A stretch of 64,000 nucleotides of DNA, taken from the NCBI GenBank assembly GCA_001599975.1, contig BCIO01000004.1:405904-469903 (forward strand), given 5' to 3'. The notes below the pieces were generated by a model. That model was not told the origin of the DNA. It made no database searches and was given only the letters and a program-made list of their open reading frames with translations. The translations under genes and the position numbers were made by a program. Within the stretch, counting starts at the first letter, position 1. Every line of letters starts with the position of its first letter. Shown piece by piece: positions 22,754 to 32,839 of this stretch. Source of the stretch: Cystobasidiopsis lactophilus (taxonomy: Eukaryota; Basidiomycota; Agaricostilbomycetes; Agaricostilbales; Chionosphaeraceae).

Positions 22754-23071
22754 TGTTGAAGGGTTTGCAGCAGTTCAAAGTTTTGGCGGGCGAAGGAGAA
22801 GGCTCCAAGGGGGTCTGACCTGGGGGTCTTGAGCGGGGTCTCTCCAAGCGCTCTTGTGGCAAACTCATGGGCGGTGGCAAATGTGGAAGGCCAGGCCAGG
22901 CAGATCGGAGAGTAGTAGAAGAGACTTCTTTATTATAATCGATGTGAAAAAGGGTGTACAGGGAGCAAAATGGTTCTATATGAACTATATGAACAAGCGA
23001 GATCACTGCCGACCCTCCGCTGCTTCGATCCTCAATTATTGCTCGAGAGCCTTTTCTACCAGCACGTCAAT
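22754..23071. other. Promoter of the NDUFA4-like gene / downstream of array gene A
   Basis: Holds the first of four copies of a 20-25 bp element around AAACTCATGGGCGGTGGCAA (22861-22880). It lies about 120 bp upstream of the NDUFA4-like ATG. No gene seen. Confidence 0.5.
22873..22881 (+). promoter_or_regulatory. PACE-like element (GGTGGCAAA), array copy 1
   Basis: Exact GGTGGCAAA inside the repeated AAACTCATGGGCGGTGGCAA block, about 120 bp upstream of the NDUFA4-like start. Confidence 0.45.
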
Positions 23072-24123
23072 CTAGTATTCGACTGAGCTCTAGACAAAAC
23101 ACCATGATACGGCGGGCGCTCACCTTTGTGATTATGGACTCGCAGGAATAGAGAAATCTTTGGAAAGGCGAGGCGTCGTGACCGTTGTGGGCGTTCGACA
23201 CGTCCACAGCCAATTGGCAGCAGGGACTCCTGAGGGCATCGATCTGGGCAAACAATTGTTTAGGACTGGGTCCATGGACAAGCGCACGGTCAGCCGAGAA
23301 CCCGCACATCTTCCTTCAGCCGCTTCAAAGGACCTCCAGTGTATCGAAAGGCCGGTGAAGCTTTGTCGATTCTGCCATAGTGACCGGTCTCCTTCCAGAG
23401 ACCAGGTTGTAATATTTTGGTATGGGCAACTACGGTCACCTAATTCGGCAGGAACTGAGCGCGGTAAAGGTTCGAGGGTCGCACGGCTACGCACAAGCAG
23501 AGGGGTCAGGTTGGCGAGTTCTGTGGAGAACTTGGCGTATTGCTCGGCAGTGATGTATTTCTTGTCTTTCAAGCTGGTCAAATTGTTGCCAGCTTGGCCG
23601 ATCCCTTTTATGAAGGTGGCCTCTAAGCCCATAATGCGGTGCCATATTTCGATGGAATAATTGGGCGAGGCCTGATGCGGCTTCAGAAGATCACGAAGCT
23701 GTTGGGGACGATTAGCTGTTGTAACGGGACATCGCCGGCCGGCACAAAGGAGCGAAGATACAGTGATCATTTCAGGGGTTCCAGCTTTCCGGCAAAGCTG
23801 GAAAAAGGTAAGTATGGCCGCCTTGTACCACATGAATTGAGGAACAGCTCACCCAGACGTACACAGCCTGCAGGTCTTGGGAGAATGGCTCGACGGCATT
23901 CAGGTCGGGCTCGCGTCCTTCAGCAATAAGGTCGAGATGTCGAAGCAATGGGGGCCAATTCACGTTGGGGACATGCTGCAGGTTTATGCTCAGGAAGCTC
24001 TTGCGCATGCGCCAGGAACATTGTTGAGCGTACCTTCTTTTCCTTCTCTGCTTGAAGTACAGCTTCTAAGGCCACCTTTAGCTTTTTCGCATGCTCGCAC
24101 GAGAACTGAGGATACGCAGACAT
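23072..24123 (-). CDS. Unknown tandem-array family, member A
   Basis: Begins MSAYPQFSCEHAKKLKVALE. An intron (GTACGC...CGCAAG) follows after EKEKK, then SFLSINLQHVPNVNW...LQAVYVW and an intron with GTGAGC donor. A middle region contains LRDLLKPHQ and YSIEIWHRIMGLEATFIKG, then YAKFSTELANLTPLLV. The C-terminus runs LALRSPCCQ-like to PFQRFLYSCESIITK, then a last intron and VEY at TAG 23072-23074. The same layout, intron positions and key residues (N-terminal [Q/R]F, a Trp before intron 2, Y-x(2-3)-[I/Y]-x-[W/H] in the middle) recur in members B to E. All-alpha appearance; no recognised domain, signal peptide or membrane span. Confidence 0.6.
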
Positions 24124-24755
24124 TGATAACTGGACCTTCAGCGAAAAAGGAAGTGGTAGAGAGAAAAACAGAATGCAGGCTTCCTCTGCCTGGAGGGCCG
24201 ACGAAGAGGTGAGAACGTTCATTTGTAGGCCTGATATGCATTCTGTACAGCGTGTATCAACGCCTTCTGTACCTCTTGTCCCAAAGGAAATGCAGCAAGA
24301 CTGGCGGGAAGCGTAGTTGCAAGCGCAGCTCATGCGTCCCACAGACTGCGACTGGCATATGGTCAGACGTTACGTTGCCAATGGAACAGAAAGCAAACGA
24401 TGCGGGCTCGAGCTCGAAGACAAACCGAACGGCAGACAAAGGAACCAGTGGAAGACTTTTCTGGCAGTCGGGAGTCGGGACTCGGTTCCTGGCCTCGCTG
24501 TGCATGTCTATGAGCGGTAGCAGGACGTTCATGATCTCATATAAGATCTAGCAAGGTTGATATCGAAGAAGCAGCCGAAAGAGGCGAAGAGGTTTTCGGC
24601 CGAGCGAGCCCTCCTGGCCGCCACGAAACTCATGGGCGGTGGCAAATGTGGGGGTCAACATTCAAAGTACTCTTTGACTATATAATCGAGTGATTGGAAG
24701 GGTTGTACTACATTGAGCAAAGGCGAGACGACACGAGACCCGATCTTGTCCTAAG
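24124..24755. other. Array spacer between members A and B
   Basis: Contains a PACE-like element (24638), a TATATAATC-like sequence near 24680 and a stretch starting ATGAACGTCCTGCTACC on the minus strand. That stretch is shared with the B/C and C/D spacers but is not conserved as protein. Probably promoter of A. Confidence 0.45.
24638..24646 (+). promoter_or_regulatory. PACE-like element, array copy 2
   Basis: GGTGGCAAA within AAACTCATGGGCGGTGGCAA, about 515 bp upstream of member A. Confidence 0.45.
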
Positions 24756-25851
24756 CTACTTTGCGAGAGCAAGGGCTTCATTCACGACACTTTCAAGCTA
24801 AGTAAGAGTAGCGTTAGCATGTAAAAAATATGTACTGAAAGTCAAAATCCCTTACCTTATTCGTGTAATGCAAGCAACTACCAAACAAGCTGGCAAAACC
24901 CAGGGACCCAAAATCGCCCGGTCGGGAGTCCACAAATGCCTTTAACTCGGGACAGGGCTTTTGAAAAGCTGAGATCTGCAACGCAAAGTCAGTTAAGTTG
25001 ATGTAGTTGAGAGCAAAATCCTTAGCGGCGAATGCGTACATCTGCTTTCAGCTGTGTTAAGCCAGCCATCTCGAGGCCATGTTCGTGCAAGGCTAAATCA
25101 TGCCTGCCGTAATCCGATATGTTCTTGTCCTTCCAAAGACGGGCTTCTAGGCTTTGTGCATGTTCGACCAGTTTGTGCTGGTAGACAAGGGTCGGCCTTC
25201 CGGGGGAAATGGGGGCCCTGTGTTACCTACCAATTTGGGAAGGAGCGTATTCAGCTCTTCTTCAAACGTCGTATAATGGGCGGCGTGGTTCGCTTTCTTG
25301 AGGGTATTCAACGTCTTGCGAACCCTTTCTATTGCTGCGGGTAGGGTGGTCTCAAAGCCTTTGATGAGGTGCCAGATTGCAATGTAGGGCGAATGAGGGC
25401 CACAAATTTGAGCCAGAAGGTTGTGTAGCTGATGAGGCAATTTAGCATCAGTATCGACTGCGTAAGAAAGACGAAAACGCCGAACCTCAGTCCTCTCGGG
25501 CGTACAAACTCGCTTGATGTGATCGTCGTCAAGCTTTCAAACATCTTAAAATGAGCCAGGAGGGGAAAGACAGCGGTCGCGCTTACCCATGCGAACAGCT
25601 TCTGCAAGTCTTGGGCCAGGGCCAAAGGGTCGACTACTGCTTTCAGTTCCCGACCAGCACCAACGAGAGCAAGATGTCCGAGAATTAGCCGCAGTCGTTG
25701 GGCGCTTATGACCTGCAAGTTGAGGGTTACGCGGATTCCACTGGGTTACTGAGGAACTTGCCTCTGACACCGAGTCAGCCTGTTCCCAGGCTTTCAATGC
25801 GTTCTCCAGGGTCTTGGCGAATTCAGGAGTAAACTGAGGCAGCTTAGACAT
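24756..25851 (-). CDS. Unknown tandem-array family, member B
   Basis: Starts MSKLPQFTPEFAKTLENALK. A first intron follows EASS, then VISAQRLRLILGHLALV...LAQDLQKLFAW with a GT donor right after the Trp, as in A and E. The middle region carries HNLLAQICGPHSPYIAIWH and IKGFETTLPAAIERV, then YTTFEEELNTLLPKLV. The C-terminal exon has ISAFQKPCPELKAFVDSRPG and GSCLHYTNK. After a last intron (GTAAGG...CTTAG with GCTAAC branch) it ends LESVVNEALALAK at TAG 24756-24758. About 1.1 kb, like the other members. Function unknown. Confidence 0.62.
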
Positions 25852-26398
25852 GCTTGGGTTTCGAATCGTCGAATCGCGAAATAAGGACAGTCGTAGAAGA
25901 GAAAGAGACGCGCAGACTTGACGCTCGAGGGTCTAAGAAGTAGTGAGGTGTTCGTCCTGTATTTGGTAAGACTGTTCATGGCTTGTAACAACGTCTTCTT
26001 CGTTCCCTTTGTTGACAGTGCAAGAGGACCTGCAGAAAGGCTCAAAGGTGGAGTGGTTGCCTCTACCCAACCATCTCACCAGATTCAACGGGCATGGCAT
26101 TAAATGATACGGTATTCAGGGTTAAGAAAGAACTCCGTGTACTTTTGAGCTCGCAGACATCCTGAAACCAAACCGAACGCCAGACAAAGGAACCAGAGGA
26201 AGACATTTCTGGCAGTCGGTTCCTGGCCTCTCTGTGCATGTCTATGAGCGGCAAACCAGGCAGCAGGACGCTCATGGTCGCATATAAGATCTAGCAAAGA
26301 TGATATCGAGAAAGCAGGGCCAGATGAGCGCGAAAGAGGCGAAGAGGTTTTCGACAGAGTCTTAGCGGGCCCTCCTCGCCGCCACGAAACTCATGGGC

Positions 26399-26407
26399 GG
26401 TGGCAAA
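26399..26407 (+). promoter_or_regulatory. PACE-like element, array copy 3
   Basis: GGTGGCAAA within the shared AAACTCATGGGCGGTGGCAA block, about 548 bp upstream of member B. Confidence 0.45.
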
Positions 26408-26460
26408 TGTGGCAGGCAAGCAACTAGTATTTCATGTGGCAGGCAAGCAACTAGTATTTC
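26407..26460. repeat. 27-bp perfect tandem duplication
   Basis: The 27-bp segment starting ATGTGGCAGGCAAGCAACTA is present twice (26407-26433 and 26434-26460). The equivalent place in the next array unit (about 28187) has a single, slightly different copy. Confidence 0.85.
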
Positions 26461-26511
26461 AAGATTTATAAGGTCACACGGTCAAATGGTGGTGCCAGAT
26501 ATGGATGGCAA

Positions 26512-27629
26512 TCAAGCAGCTCCGGCGTCCGACTTGATGATCCGACAAACCTGGACCCGCCGCAATTCAGACCCTCAACACCGCTGATACAAGGGATGAA
26601 ACTCACGGCAGACGAACAGTCGAATGCTTCTTTGATGAAAATGCCCAACGGAGTTCCCTTGTCGCTGTCAAGTCCCGCCGGGCCGCTAAGGCTTGTCCAC
26701 AGCATCTTTGAATAAGCTTCCAACTTCTCGGCCTGTGCGGAATACCATGCTCAACGACATTTAGCGCAGTGACTGCGCATGTTTCGCTTGCCTTCTCAAG
26801 GATCTTTTGGAGCTCGCTATCTTCGTATGCGGCGGCCGCCTGCGGGGAGGACAAGGCAGAGAAGCGATGGGACTGAGACCAGAGCCAGCGCAGCAGCTTT
26901 TCTTCTTCCTGAATCAGGGCGTCCTAACTTGCAAGCATGGGAGCTTGAATGCAAGTGCATAATGAGGATGCATACCGAGAGCCCATGAAGCTCATGCCAT
27001 TGGGTCGCGGTGTAAGATCGGAGGCCACTGCCATCTCTGAATCCTGAAGTAATGACAGCCGAGCGCTCATGGTAGCTTGCTTTCAGATGCCACATTTGTA
27101 TGTAAAGGTCCCAGTATTCCATCTGAGGACCTTCGAATTCAGCGAGAAGGACTTGAAGCTTAACAGAAGAACCAATGCAAACGCGTGAGCGAGAGGCCGC
27201 AAAGCTGCAACAAGAACTGACCTCCGCAATTTTATGACCAAGAGGGATCTTTCCTCGGCGGCACTTGGTGTCAACCTGCCCAGCATATCAGATTCAGCGA
27301 TTCAGCGCACTGCGCTCTGTCTGTTCTAGCTCACCCATTTCGTCACAGTATAGATTATCCATGTCAGCCCCGAAGTCGTTGGGTCGGCCTCCAAGAATCG
27401 TTCCGAGCTGAACTCGAGCTCGAAAAGCTTGGTCTCGAAATGAACCTGGCAGTTACATCTTGGGCTTTAGAGCCGATGACAATGAAATGGACTTGGAATC
27501 ACTTGCTCGGCGGTCTTCGGGCACAGTGCTTAGAAGGCTCTCACGCTCCGATTCGTTGGCAAGAATTGGAGTGAGATGAGGCAACAGCGCGCGAGCCATC
27601 AAGACAGGGAGGGTTGGAAAGTCAGGCAT
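26512..27629 (-). CDS. Unknown tandem-array family, member C
   Basis: Begins MPDFPTLPVLMARALLPHL. Later exons give LFELEFSSERFLEADPTT and SGLTWIIYTVTKW followed by GTGAGC, then LKLL(E/A)K and YWDLYIQMWHLKASYHE. The C-terminal part runs SELQKILEKASETCAV, MLWTSLSGPAGLDSDKG and TPLGIF(I/V)KEAFDCSSA. An intron (GTGAGT...CATCAAG) and SDAGAA at TGA 26512-26514 finish it. Closest relative is member D next door. Compared with A and B the N-terminus is diverged but the exon order is the same. Some internal frames (27000-27340) need several short introns that I cannot place exactly. Confidence 0.55.
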
Positions 27630-28264
27630 GTCTGATACGGGCTCTGACAGAGGCTGGGTGACGGTTGCGGTTGGTGGTCGGGGGGCGAGACGAACAACGC
27701 CTTCTGTCGCTCGAGGGTCCAAGAATCAGTGAGGTGTTCGTCCTGTATTTGGTAAGACTGTCCATGATTTTTAACAACGACTTCTTCGTTCCCTTTGTTG
27801 ACAGTGCAAGAGGACCTGCAGAAAGGCTCGAAGGTGGAGTGGTTGCCTCTACCAAACCATCTCACCTACTTCAATGGGTATGGCATTGAATGATAGAGTG
27901 TTCAGGGATAAGAAAGAACGCCGTGTACTTTTGAGCTCGCAGACAGTCTGAAACAAAACCGAACGCCAGACAAAGGAACCAGAGGAAGACATTTCTGGCA
28001 GTCGGTTCCTGGCCTCTCTGTGCATGTCTATGAGCGGCAAACCAGGCAGCAGGACGCTCATGGTCGCATATAAGATCTAGCAAAGATGATATCGAGAAAG
28101 CAGGGCCAGATGAGCGCGAAAGAGGCGAAGAGGTTTTCGGCAGAGCGAGCCCGACTGGCCGCCACGAAACTCATGGGCGGTGGCAAATGTGGCAGGCAAG
28201 TAACTAGTCTTTCAAGATTTATAAGGTCACACGGTCAAATGGTGGTGCCAGATATGGATGGCAA
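27630..28264. other. Array spacer between members C and D
   Basis: Second copy of the spacer described for B/C, with the PACE-like element at 28179. No gene. Confidence 0.5.
28179..28187 (+). promoter_or_regulatory. PACE-like element, array copy 4
   Basis: GGTGGCAAA within the shared block, about 550 bp upstream of member C. Confidence 0.45.
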
Positions 28265-29367
28265 TCAAGCAGCTCCGGCGTCCGACTTGATGATCCGACA
28301 AACCTGGACCCGCCGCAATTCAGACCCTCAACACCGCTGATACAAGGGATGAAACTCACGGCAGACGAACAGTCGAATGCTTTTTTGACGAAAATGCCCA
28401 ACGGAGTTCCCTTGTCGCTGTCAAGTCCCGCCGGGCCGCTAAGGCTTGTCCACAGCATCTTTGAATAAGCTTCCAACTTCTCGGCCTGTGCGGAATACCA
28501 TGCTCAACGACATTTAGCGCAGTGACTGCGCATGTTTCGCTTGCCTTCTCAAGGATCTTTTGGAGCTCGCTATCTTCGTATGTGACGACCGCGAGCGGGG
28601 AGGACAAGGCAGTGGAGTGACGGGACTGGGACCATAGCCAGAGAAGTAGCTTTTCTTCTTCCTGAATCAGGGCGTCCTAACGTGCAAGCATGGGAGCTTG
28701 AATGCAGTGCATAATGAGGAGACCTACCGAGAGCCCATGAAGCTTATGCCATTGTTGGACGACGTAAGATCGGGGTCCACAACCTCTTGTGAAGCCTGAA
28801 GTAATGTCAACCGAGTGCTCGTTGTAGCTGGTCTTTAAATGCCACATTTGGACGTAAAGACCCCAGTACTCCTCGTGAGGACCTTCGAATTTGGCGAGAA
28901 GGTCTTGAAGCTTAACAAGACAAGCACAGGAGAAGTGTTAGCGAGAGGACGCAAACCTGCTCCAAAGCCTGACCTTGGCAAGTTCATGATCAACAGGGAC
29001 CTTCCCTCCGCGGCATTCGGCATCGACCTGCCCAGCATGTCAGATTCAGCGCACTGTGACCTGTGCTTCCCCACTCACCCATTTCGTCACAGTATAGATC
29101 ACCCATGTAAGCCCCGAAGTCGTGGGGTCGGCATACAAGAGTTGGCGAGAACTGAGCTCGTCCAGCTTAACCGCGAAACGAGCCTGGCAGGTACATCTTG
29201 CGCTTTAGAGCCGACGACAATGAAATGGACTTTGAATGACTTGCCCGGCGTTCTTCGGGCACAGTGCTTAAAAGGCTCTCACGCTCGGATTTGTTGAAGA
29301 GGATTGGGTTGAGATGAGGCAACAGCTCGCCGGCCATTGCGACAGGGAGGGTAGGAAAGGCAGGCAT
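28265..29367 (-). CDS. Unknown tandem-array family, member D
   Basis: Begins MPAFPTLPVAMAGELLPHLN, continues ERESLLSTVPEERRA, then LDELSSRQLLYADPTT, SGLTWVIYTVTKW and GTGAGT. The middle region has LKLLAKFEGPHEEYWGLYVQ and MWHLKTSYNE. The end matches C closely (LASLSGPAGLDSDKG-type, FVKKAFDCSSA, SDAGAA) and stops at TGA 28265-28267. C and D are a recent duplicate pair, while A, B and E are older members. No domain recognised. Confidence 0.57.
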
Positions 29368-30239
29368 GTCTGATACGAGCTCTGGCAGAAGCTGGTTGGT
29401 GGTTGGGATTGGAGGTCCGGGAATTACGCGAACAGGCAAAACCGGCGAGTTGAAAGACGCCTTCTGTCGTGTTATGATAGGCGAGATGAAGTTGGAATGA
29501 AAGTTCTGTAGTACGCGAGCTTTCAAGTTTCATGTAATTACTGCAAGAGGTCTTCTGGTGTCTTTTGAGGACAGAGGTGGTGGAAGAACGCAGGTTGAGA
29601 ATTTCGCGAACCGGCAGGTTTCACCTGGAACAAGACATCTTCTGTCGTGTCGCCCCCTCGGAGAGATGGCATGCATTGGGGGTCAAGCCGACATCTCTAT
29701 CCAGTCACCGACCTCCAACGCCGCGCGAGGAGGGGTCGGGCCAGTCTGGACTCGGAAGTTGGAACCAGGGAAAGCCGTGAACTGGAAGCGCTCCACACTT
29801 GCTGGCGAGCGTTGAGAAGGACCGCAGTCGCTTGCACCATTCAGGCTCAAGACGCAGCAAGCACGATGGGCATTAAAAACGAAGCACGCCGACTGGGAGA
29901 TTGGAGAGGCATTTGTCGCAGCATACGAGATCCCAGCCCGATGCTCTCGTTCGGCGGTGAAGGCAAGCAGTCAGAGAACCGTTAAGGATCTAGAGAGAGC
30001 AGAATTCGACACTTCAAGCTATCGTACAAACCCAAAAGCTGTTCGCGCAGAAATTGAGCGGCAAAGCAGTTGAGCCGCCCAAGTCTGCCTGCTTTGCCTC
30101 TTGGAGAGCAATAGCGTTCATCTAGTTGCTGAAATGGATGTTCAATAGCATTCCAAGAATCACTAGCCGCCGCCTTGCCCAGCCTCGCTTGCCCCGTCTG
30201 ATTCGTTCGAGCAAGTTTCGCTCAGCTTGCGTTCAAAAC
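29368..30239. other. 872-bp gap between array member D and DBR1
   Basis: Divergent promoter region. Plus-strand frames around 29558-29985 are overlapping and carry no domain. No PACE-like 9-mer precedes member D, unlike the other tandem members. Confidence 0.4.
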
Positions 30240-30245
30240 ATGAGG
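30240..30245 (+). other. DBR1: 6-nt first coding exon of DBR1
   Basis: ATGAGG followed by GTGCGA; the intron ends at CCAG 30320, giving [13 protein letters not shown] as in other Dbr1 proteins. Confidence 0.7.
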
Positions 30246-32496
30246 GTGCGACCTCCCTCCCGCTGGCTTCGAAGGCAGCTTTCTTGTGGACCTGTATTGA
30301 ATGTTTGAACCTGGAACCAGATTGCTGTCGAAGGCTGCTGCCATGGCGAGCTGAACAAGGTGCGCACCTTTGACAGCTCTTACCTATTTCTTCTTTCGAA
30401 GTCCGTCTTGAGCCACTGGAGCACAGATCTATGCTGCCTTGCGCCAATCAGAGGAGGAAACAGGCCAGAAGGTCGACCTCCTCTTGGTCTGCGGCGATTT
30501 TCAGGTGGGCAGCTTCTCTTCCATCTCTTTGACAGCAAAGTGATGTTTGGCCAAGTGTTGACACAGGCCATTCGCAATCCTGCCGACCTCGAATGCCTCG
30601 CTGTGCCTCAGAAGTACCGGCAGATGGGCGACTTTCACGAGTGGGTTGCTTCACCATTTTGAATGCTTTCATTGCCGAGACCGGGCGCTCCACAGATACT
30701 ACAGCGGCAAGGCCCAAGCGCCCGTCTTGACCATCGTCATTGGAGGCAACCACGAAGCGAGCAACTACATGTGGGAACTGTAGGGGATCCTTCCTATTCT
30801 TTCTGAGCGGCTAGCTCATTGAAGTGGTGAGCAGCTACCACGGCGGATGGTGGGCTTTGCTCCTTCTTTAGCTCTTGCGAGCTTGTTGGAGCCATTGTAA
30901 TCCACAGGGTCGCCCCTTCGATCTACTACCTCGGCTGCGCGGGCTCGGTGCTGGTCAACGGCCTGCGCATCTCGGGCGCCAGCGGCATTTACAACCAGCG
31001 CCACTACACCAGTGGTGAGCCTACTTTTCCTCATTCCTTCTTTGAGAATGTTTCGAAGTGCCCGTATCTCACAGGCCATTTCGAAACCTTGCCGTACGAC
31101 AACAACCTGATGCGGTCCATCTACCACATTCGCGAGTTTGACGTCTTTCGCCTCTCCCTCGTGCGTTCTCTTCACTCCCTTTCCCATCTGATTCTGGCAA
31201 ATCTGAAAGGAGGAGGTGGCGGCGTCCAGCTCCAAAACTACCTGGTTGACATCTTCCTCTCCCACGACTGGCCCCTCTCCATCGCTCGCTACGGCGACAC
31301 CCGCGCTCTCATCCGCGCCAAACCTTTCTTCGAAAAAGAGGTGCGCTGCAAATCTTCCTTTATTCGTACTCGAATTCTGGGATAGATGGTCGGCCACAGA
31401 TCGCACAAAACACGCTCGGCTCACCACCTTTGCTCCGCCTCTTGAAAACGCTCCAGCCGACCTATTGGTTCTCTGCCCACTTGCACGTCAAGTTCGCCGC
31501 TCTGTTCAAGCACGACGGCAGCTCGACCACCGTCNCCCCCAAANCCCGCCCGCCTCGACCTCCGCCGCCAGCGGCGATCAAAGACCCAAATGAGATCTCC
31601 CTGGATTCAGACGAGGATATGGAACCTTCTGCGGAGGGCCAAGTGGATGACGGGGCGAAGGAAGCGCTGGAGCAGGCCGACGCGGTGGTGGACGAGAGCG
31701 TGGATCTGAAAGAGGCGGCAGCGGCATTGGCTGCACCGTCGACTTCGAATCCAGACGAGATCGACTTGGATGACGACGACGAGGATGTCGCGCCGACACC
31801 TTCGACCTTGACTGCAACGAATTCAGCTGCCACCATTTTGGCACTAGCACCGGGCACGAACCCGGACGAGATCAACTTGGATGACGATGAAGACGGAGAT
31901 GCGCCAGCACCAGTGGCAGCTGCTGCAGCAGCACCAACCGCGCCCTCTTCCACCGCCGGCAAAGCCACAAAGTTTTTGGCGCTCAGCAAATGCGAAAGGC
32001 CGCGGGACTTTCTTCAGGTTTGCCCCTCTGCCTCCTTTGATATCCTGTTTGATATAATTTTGGACCGGTGCCCACAGATCTTGGACGTGCCCACGCCGCA
32101 AGACCACTCGCCACCGCTCATGACCTTCGACCCGGTCTGGCTGGCCATCACCCGAGCCTTCAACTCATCCCTCCCACTCCAGCGCTCCGACCATTCTCCA
32201 GCAAGCGCGCAAGATCCATCTGTCATCAAGGGCACTGTAGACCGCGAGCTGGCTTGGGTGCGCGAGAACCTCCAAGATGGCGGACAGAGGAAGGTGGAGG
32301 ACCTGCAGGCCTTCGTCAAGACTGCGGGCGCTTCGGATGAGGCCTTCACGTCGCCTTGTGAGTTGTTCTCTTAGGAGGTAAGATGGGCGAGACTCATGAT
32401 CGTCACAGGCCCGGCGTACACGAATCCTCAAACGGTGGCGTTGATGGGGTGGCTCCAGCTCGAGAATAGGATCAACCCTGGCACTCAAACGTCGTA
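30240..32496 (+). CDS. DBR1: RNA lariat debranching enzyme
   Basis: Metallophosphoesterase that cleaves the 2'-5' bond of intron lariats in the nucleus. The start is split: ATGAGG (30240-30245), a 75-nt intron, then [13 protein letters not shown] with the Dbr1-type Cys-x-x-x metal site. Catalytic motifs follow in order: [50 protein letters not shown] and [10 protein letters not shown]. After the catalytic domain comes an acidic, repetitive linker ([35 protein letters not shown]). The C-terminal domain ([16 protein letters not shown]) ends RINPGTQTS at TAA 32494-32496. Two N bases (31535, 31544) fall just after the HLH motif. About nine introns, apt for a debranching enzyme in an intron-dense genome. 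Confidence 0.95.
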
Positions 32497-32839
32497 AACT
32501 TTGAAACCAGAGACTCCTGACCGTCCGCTTTCAAGTCTTTCGTTGCGTCTTGTCTTCGCACCGTGAGCACGGGATGCACCCAACGGTTCGGCACGGGATA
32601 CCAACGCAGGCGTAAATTTGTATTAGGAGATCCGGTGCGAATATAAGCTAGACCGGCAGTGAAGCAGCAAGATTCTACGTTCGAAGGGCGCGAGCTTCCG
32701 CTTGGAGTGCCATGTTGGTGTACATCTCCAGCTGCATCGAGCGTGAGCGTCAACGAAGGCACGTTCTGCGGCGACTTGATAGCTCACAGTCAACAATTTG
32801 GTCTGAACGAGCGTAACTTGGGTGTAAGGAGGGCTGGGG

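Larger units (their letters stand above)
25852..26511. other. Array spacer between members B and C
   Basis: About 88-90% alike (by eye) to the C/D spacer at about 27650-28260. It contains the PACE-like element, a minus-strand CTAGATCTTATATGCGACC that could be a TATA region, and a 27-bp tandem duplication. Minus-strand frames here differ between copies by many amino-acid changes, so I take it as non-coding. Confidence 0.5.
25920..27700. repeat. Array unit 1 of a recent tandem duplication (about 1.78 kb)
   Basis: Unit carrying member C and the spacer before B. It is nearly identical over long stretches to 27710-29490; for example the C-terminal exons at 26466-26720 and 28219-28476 differ at only a few positions. 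Confidence 0.75.
27701..29490. repeat. Array unit 2 of the recent tandem duplication
   Basis: Second copy of the 1.78-kb unit, carrying member D. Offsets between matching positions are 1.75-1.80 kb throughout. Confidence 0.75.

Noticed and set aside
25900-28061. Repeated minus-strand frames starting MSVLLPGLPLIDMHREARN in the array spacers
   Set aside because: Between copies the encoded residues change at many positions, the third copy shifts, and no splice model extends them. Better read as promoter sequence.
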